NCBI GenBank assembly: GCA_038223055.1
Contig: JBBRHF010000176.1
Span: 1-8,918 of the forward strand
Direction: 5' to 3'
Source of the DNA: JBBRHF01 sp038223055
Lineage (GTDB): Bacteria; Actinomycetota; Actinomycetes; JACCUZ01
DNA: 8,918 nt
The translations under genes and the position numbers were made by a program. The notes under the pieces were generated by a model. That model was not told the DNA's origin and searched no databases. It saw nothing but the letters and a program-made list of their open reading frames with translations. Position 1 is the stretch's first letter. The number at the start of each line of letters is the position of its first letter. Below are positions 5,329 to 8,918 of the stretch, piece by piece.

Positions 5329-5348
5329 GTCGCGATCGACATCGCGAC
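5329..5348. promoter_or_regulatory. Perfect inverted repeat upstream of the metal ATPase
   Basis: GTCGCGAT, CGAC, ATCGCGAC form an 8-bp inverted repeat with a 4-base centre, 22 bp after the redoxin stop and 52 bp before the ATPase start. It could be a dyad operator for a metal regulator or a short terminator-like hairpin; there is no T-run. No known consensus (such as CsoR or CueR) is recognised. Confidence 0.4.
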
Positions 5349-5400
5349 GGAAGGACAACGACGACCGCGGCGAAGCCAACAGCGAAGAAGATGCACACAA

Positions 5401-7851
5401 ATGGCAATGCAGACAACGGCAAATAGCGGCCCACGCACGGTGGTGCTGGACCTGCGTGGGTTGGCTTGGGCGTCCCAGCAGGCGGCGGCCTCCGCTGTCC
5501 TGGGCCGTCGTGCAGGGGTCCTGGACGTGTCGGTGAACCCGGTCGCGCAGAGCGCGACCGTCGTGTTCGACCCGGGTGCGACCTCGGTCACCGCGCTGCG
5601 GGCGTGGATCCAGCAGTGCGGATACCACTGCGCCGGCCAGGTGGTGCCCAGCCATCTGTGCGACCCGGCCGAGGAGCCGGCAACAACCCAAGCGCACGAC
5701 GTGGCCCCGGGCCAGGCAGGTGGCGCCGCGAGCGCACACCCGCACGAGAGTCCCCCGGTCGGCGGGGACTCCCTCCGCTCGCCGCACGATGCGATGGGCC
5801 ACGGCGGGCACGGCGAAATGTCGATGGCCGGCATGGTCCGCGACATGCGCAACCGGTTCCTGGTGGCCGCGGTGTTCGCGGTCCCGATCCTGGTGTGGTC
5901 CCCGATCGGTCACGACGTGTTCGGGCTGGATGTTGCGGTCCCGTTCGGCCTGCGTGAGGACGTGTGGGCGCTGCTGCTGAGCCTGCCTGTCATCCTCTAC
6001 GCGGACACGATCTTCTTCGATGGAGCCGTGCGGGCACTGCGGGCCCGCACGCTGGACATGATGGTGCTGGTCGCGGTCGCGGTGGGCTCCGGCTGGCTGT
6101 ACTCCCTCGCGGTCACCGTGACCGGCGGCGGCGACGTCTTCTTCGAGGCCGTCAGCGTGCTGTCGGCGTTCGTGCTGCTCGGACACTGGTTCGAGATGCG
6201 GGCCCGCGGCGGGGCCAACGACGCGATCCGGGCACTGCTCAACCTCGCGCCCCCCAAGGCGGTGGTGCTGCGCGAGGGCCAGGAACTCGAGGTCGACACC
6301 GCGGCGATCGCCGTCGGGGACCTGATGCTGGTCCGTCCGGGGTCCAAGATCGCGGTGGACGGGGTCGTGGAGGGCGGGGACAGCGAGGTCGACGAGTCCA
6401 TGGTCACCGGGGAGAGCATGCCGGTGCACAAGGCGACCGGGGCGACGGTCATCGGGGCCACCATCAACATCAACGGCGCCCTGCGGGTCCGCGCCACCAA
6501 GGTCGGGGCGGACACCGCGCTGGCCCACATCGTCAAGCTGGTCCAGGAGGCGCAGAACTCCAAGGCCCCCGGCCAGCGGCTCGCCGACCGGGCCGCGTTC
6601 TGGCTGGTGCTGGTGGCGCTGCTCGGCGGCGGGCTCACCCTCGCGGTGTGGCTGCTGGCCGGAAGCGGGCTCCCCGCGGCCATGCTGTTCGCGATCACCG
6701 TGGTGGTCGTCACCTGCCCCGACGCGCTCGGACTGGCGACCCCCACCGCGATCATGGTCGGCACCGGTCTCGGCGCGAAACGGGGGGTCCTGTTCAAGAA
6801 CGCGATGGCGCTGGAGACCTCGGCCCGGATCCAGGTCGTGGTGATGGACAAGACCGGCACCCTGACCCGAGGTGAGCCCGCGGTGACCGACGTCGTCACC
6901 GAAGGCTTCGACGAGACCGAGATGGTGCGCCTGGCCGCGGCGGTGGAACGGGAGTCCGAACACCCGCTGGCTGCTGCGATAGTGCGCCACTTCGACCAGA
7001 CCGGGGCGCCTCCGGCCGAGGTCAGCGCGTTCGAGAACGTTCCCGGTCACGGTGCGTTGGCAACGGTCGAGGGACACCGGGTTGTGGTGGGAAACCTGCG
7101 GCTGATGCATCGCGAGAAGGTCGAGCTTAGATCCGTCGCGTCGCGGCGTGAGGAGATGGCAGCCGGGGGCCATGCGGCGGTGCTCGTCGCGGTCGACGGG
7201 TTGGGCGCGGGTCTGTTCGGCGTCGCCGACGCCATCCGCGACACCTCGCCCGCGGCGGTCGCCGCGCTGCACGACGCCGGAGTCGAGGTCGTCATGCTCA
7301 CCGGCGACAACGAGGCTACCGCCCGGCGGATCGCCGACCAACTCGGCATCGACACGGTCATCGCGGAGGTCCTGCCCGGAGACAAGGCGGCCAAGGTCGC
7401 CCAGCTGCAGGCTGATGGCCGCAGGGTCGCGATGGTCGGCGACGGGGTGAACGACGCGCCGGCGCTGGCCCAGGCCGACCTGGGCATCGCCATCGGGGCC
7501 GGCACTGACGTGGCGATCGAAACCGCCGATGTGGTCTTGATGCGTTCGGACCCCCTCGACGTCGCGTCGGCCCTGCGGATTGGGCGCGGCACCCTGCGCA
7601 AGATGCGGCAGAACCTGGGCTGGGCGGTGGGATACAACGCGATCGCGCTGCCGATCGCGGCCGGAGTCTTCCAGCCGGCGTTCGGGTTCGTCCTGCGCCC
7701 CGAGATCGCCGCCCTGTCCATGTCGGGATCAAGTGTCATCGTCGCCGTCAACGCCCTCATGCTCAAGCGCCTGCGGCTGCCCTCGACACCGCAGGGGGTC
7801 CCGGGCACGAGCGCCGGCCCCCCCGCCAGACTCGAGCCAGCCGGCGGTTGA
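5401..7851 (+). CDS. P1B-type heavy-metal ATPase with CPD motif
   Basis: A full-length 816-residue ATP-driven metal exporter of the inner membrane. An N-terminal ferredoxin-like domain (about 12-80) resembles an HMA metal-binding domain but has GLAWASQQ where GMTCxxC is expected; Cys73, Cys77 and Cys87 remain nearby. A His-rich linker (99-137) leads to eight predicted helices (about 151-168, 187-205, 217-236, 246-264, 398-420, 424-446, 739-757, 763-784). The P-type motifs are complete: TGES (336-339), phosphorylated Asp483 in DKTGTLT, the HP motif (521-522), TGDN (634-637) and GDGVND (680-685). The transport-site motif in helix 6 is CPD (439-441), not CPC. Helices 7 and 8 keep YN (745-746) and MSGSS (774-778), which fit Cu(I) ATPases. 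ATG5401 has GAAGAAG ten bases upstream; ATG5407 is also possible. Copper is the best guess for substrate. Confidence 0.93.
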   Translation: MAMQTTANSGPRTVVLDLRGLAWASQQAAASAVLGRRAGVLDVSVNPVAQSATVVFDPGATSVTALRAWIQQCGYHCAGQVVPSHLCDPAEEPATTQAHDVAPGQAGGAASAHPHESPPVGGDSLRSPHDAMGHGGHGEMSMAGMVRDMRNRFLVAAVFAVPILVWSPIGHDVFGLDVAVPFGLREDVWALLLSLPVILYADTIFFDGAVRALRARTLDMMVLVAVAVGSGWLYSLAVTVTGGGDVFFEAVSVLSAFVLLGHWFEMRARGGANDAIRALLNLAPPKAVVLREGQELEVDTAAIAVGDLMLVRPGSKIAVDGVVEGGDSEVDESMVTGESMPVHKATGATVIGATININGALRVRATKVGADTALAHIVKLVQEAQNSKAPGQRLADRAAFWLVLVALLGGGLTLAVWLLAGSGLPAAMLFAITVVVVTCPDALGLATPTAIMVGTGLGAKRGVLFKNAMALETSARIQVVVMDKTGTLTRGEPAVTDVVTEGFDETEMVRLAAAVERESEHPLAAAIVRHFDQTGAPPAEVSAFENVPGHGALATVEGHRVVVGNLRLMHREKVELRSVASRREEMAAGGHAAVLVAVDGLGAGLFGVADAIRDTSPAAVAALHDAGVEVVMLTGDNEATARRIADQLGIDTVIAEVLPGDKAAKVAQLQADGRRVAMVGDGVNDAPALAQADLGIAIGAGTDVAIETADVVLMRSDPLDVASALRIGRGTLRKMRQNLGWAVGYNAIALPIAAGVFQPAFGFVLRPEIAALSMSGSSVIVAVNALMLKRLRLPSTPQGVPGTSAGPPARLEPAGG

Positions 7852-7866
7852 GCGCCCCCACGCCAT

Positions 7867-7896
7867 TCCTGGGCTCCGCCCATCCTGGGCTCCGCC
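7867..7896. repeat. Two exact 14-bp direct repeats after the ATPase gene
   Basis: TCCTGGGCTCCGCC occurs at 7867-7880 and again at 7883-7896, separated by CA. It lies in the 104-bp gap before the DUF6153-like gene. It could be a simple duplication or paired protein sites. No hairpin terminator was found here. Confidence 0.7.
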
Positions 7897-7938
7897 GAGG
7901 CGATCGTGCCTGGTTCGATTTCCGCTGAACTGGCGAAC

Positions 7939-7951
7939 TGGAACTATTCCA
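7939..7951. promoter_or_regulatory. Small palindrome just before the DUF6153-like gene
   Basis: TGGAA, CTA, TTCCA is a 5-bp inverted repeat ending five bases before the GTG at 7956. It could be an operator, or chance in so short a match. The upstream region otherwise lacks a strong ribosome binding site. Confidence 0.2.
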
Positions 7952-7955
7952 CTCT

Positions 7956-8546
7956 GTGATGAGTAGCGCAGGTATGACGATCCCGACTCCGGCTGCCATC
8001 GCGTCCCGGCGCGGTGGCGGGCGGCCCGGGCGCGCCCTGATCGCGCTCATCGCGCTCGTCGCAGTCATCGGGATCCTCGCGATGCACGGTCCGATGACCG
8101 ACCACGGCGCGACGATGACGGGCATGATCCGCGGTGACGCCGCCGGTCTTCGTCTCGCCGAGGCCAGCGCCGGCCACGACCCTGCAGCCGCCTCCGAGGA
8201 CGAGTTCGGATCACCGATGACCGGCCAGCCGGCTGCGCGGACCGCCGTGCTCGCAGTGACCGTGTCGGGGCATGTCCGCCGGGCCGGTTCACCAGCCGAC
8301 ATGGAAGCCATGGAAGCCATGGAAGCCATGGACGGCATGGACGGCATGGAAGGCATGGACGGCATGGCACTGGCTTGCCTGGCCTTCGCGTCGGGCCTGC
8401 TGCTCCTGGTCAGACCACGCAGGCTGTTGGCTCGGCTGACTCGCACGATCTACCAGTCATCCTTTCGATCGGGCGTCGTGTGGCTCGAGACAGCGAGCCG
8501 ACGATGGCGACCGGACCTCGCGGAACTTTCGGTTCTGAGGACGTGA
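7956..8546 (+). CDS. DUF6153-like membrane protein with Met-rich repeat
   Basis: A 196-residue protein with a basic start (SRRGGGRPGR), a first helix (about 27-42, ALIALIALVAVIGILAM), an outer region rich in Met and His (MHGPMTDHGATMTGM), a second helix (about 138-152, ALACLAFASGLLLLV) and a basic C-terminus ending LAELSVLRT. That ending, with two helices around a Met/His-rich loop, is what I recall of DUF6153 proteins, often found beside DUF305 and copper genes. The unusual part is residues 116-136, where Met occurs every third residue with Asp/Glu/Ala/Gly between. MxxM series bind Cu(I) in Ctr-type transporters and some periplasmic copper proteins, so metal capture outside the membrane is plausible. 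GTG7956 and ATG7959 are adjacent candidate starts; ATG7974 follows AGGT very closely. Confidence 0.7.
   Translation: MMSSAGMTIPTPAAIASRRGGGRPGRALIALIALVAVIGILAMHGPMTDHGATMTGMIRGDAAGLRLAEASAGHDPAAASEDEFGSPMTGQPAARTAVLAVTVSGHVRRAGSPADMEAMEAMEAMDGMDGMEGMDGMALACLAFASGLLLLVRPRRLLARLTRTIYQSSFRSGVVWLETASRRWRPDLAELSVLRT
8301..8363 (+). repeat. Seven 9-bp tandem units encoding a Met-rich stretch
   Basis: Three units of ATGGAAGCC are followed by ATGGACGGC twice, ATGGAAGGC once and ATGGACGGC once, then ATGGCA. Each unit encodes Met, Glu or Asp, then Ala or Gly. The exact first three copies suggest recent slippage expansion, and the 9-bp period preserves the frame. Confidence 0.9.
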
Positions 8547-8615
8547 CAGGAGCGGCGCATTCGCAGCCGCAGCATCCTTTCCGCCGACTCCCTCGACAAA
8601 CCGAAAGGTCTTGCC

Positions 8616-8918
8616 ATGAACAAGCGCACCCTTGCGCTGGTCGCCGCCGTGCCGGTGACCGTACTCACGCTCACCGCCTGTGGCAGCTCATCCACGACCG
8701 AGACAGCCGGGACTGCCGGCGCGGGCGCAACCAGCTCGCGTCCCACGCCCGGGAACAAGACCGCCGACGCCAGAATGCACAACTCGGCCGACATCACGTT
8801 CGCCCAGGACATGATCCCGCACCACCAGCAGGCCGTGCAGATGGCCAAGCTGGCCGCTACCCGGGCCTCGGACAGCCGGGTGAAGGACCTCGCGGCCCGG
8901 ATCGAAGCGGCCCAAGAC
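8616..8918 (+). CDS. DUF305 lipoprotein (3' end outside window)
   Basis: The first 101 codons are present. ATG8616 follows GAAAGG with seven bases between. The signal peptide MNKRTLALVAAVPVTVLTLT ends in the lipobox LTAC, with lipidated Cys22, so the protein should sit on the outer face of the membrane. A Ser/Thr/Gly-rich linker (23-50) leads to the DUF305 domain: HNSADITFAQDMIPHHQQAV, with the signature FxxxMIPHH at 62-70 and further conserved AxxMA. DUF305 proteins are four-helix ferritin-like domains common in metal-resistance clusters; the HH and Met residues are likely metal ligands, though the role is not settled. The partner DUF6153-like gene ends 69 bp upstream on the same strand, so the two may share an operon with the ATPase. 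Confidence 0.88.
   Translation, partial: MNKRTLALVAAVPVTVLTLTACGSSSTTETAGTAGAGATSSRPTPGNKTADARMHNSADITFAQDMIPHHQQAVQMAKLAATRASDSRVKDLAARIEAAQD

Noticed and set aside
5203..7341. Minus-strand open frame of 712 codons opposite the metal ATPase
   Set aside because: Composition is His/Arg/Gly/Asp-biased with no motif, and the plus strand carries a complete P-type ATPase. It is an antisense shadow.
8301..8363. Series of possible ATG starts within the repeat as an internal gene start
   Set aside because: The ATGs are all in frame within the DUF6153-like protein and have no ribosome binding site; they encode the Met-rich stretch.

Overview
The window is GC-rich actinobacterial DNA. The codon use, GTG starts, lipoprotein N-termini and protein relatives I recall (DUF6153, DUF305, a CPD-type P1B-ATPase, a BaeS-like two-component pair) all point to the Pseudonocardia/Amycolatopsis/Mycobacterium side of the phylum. 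It looks like an accessory heavy-metal (probably copper) and thiol-redox resistance island. The phylum is an inference from composition and remembered families; no search was run.

Layout from left to right. Positions 1-667 hold the tail of a small membrane protein overlapped by a lipoprotein gene. Positions 668-877 are a gene-free gap with a terminator-like hairpin and a possible response-regulator half-site. Positions 878-1273 hold a small His-rich membrane protein, apparently with the start of a second gene fused in front. Positions 1304-2533 are a gene graveyard: an N-terminal piece of lgt (prolipoprotein diacylglyceryl transferase), the 3' end of a group II intron on the minus strand (maturase tail, domain V, domain VI), and the C-terminal parts of an FtsX/DevC-type ABC permease, an ABC ATPase and a YHS domain joined in one reading frame. 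Positions 2541-4414 (minus strand) are an intact response regulator-histidine kinase operon. Reading away from it on the plus strand, 4574-5306 holds a glutaredoxin-like gene, a stub that may be the start of ccdA, and the C-terminal part of a redoxin. Positions 5401-7851 encode a full-length P1B-type metal ATPase with CPD in place of the usual CPC. Positions 7956-8546 encode a DUF6153-like protein with a Met-rich tandem repeat. A DUF305 lipoprotein runs off the right end from 8616.

Functional picture (inference). The kinase and regulator probably sense an envelope or metal signal. A tandem 11-bp direct repeat (4475-4496) sits in the divergent promoter region, and a related half-site lies before the His-rich gene, so one regulator may control several parts of the island. 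The ATPase would export metal. The His-, Met- and DUF305-type envelope proteins would bind or buffer it, and glutaredoxin/redoxin/CcdA would handle thiols. Much of the island has been eroded: at least six genes survive only as starts or ends, and several single-base frameshifts lie in short G/C runs. Some of those frameshifts could be sequencing errors, but the truncations could not.
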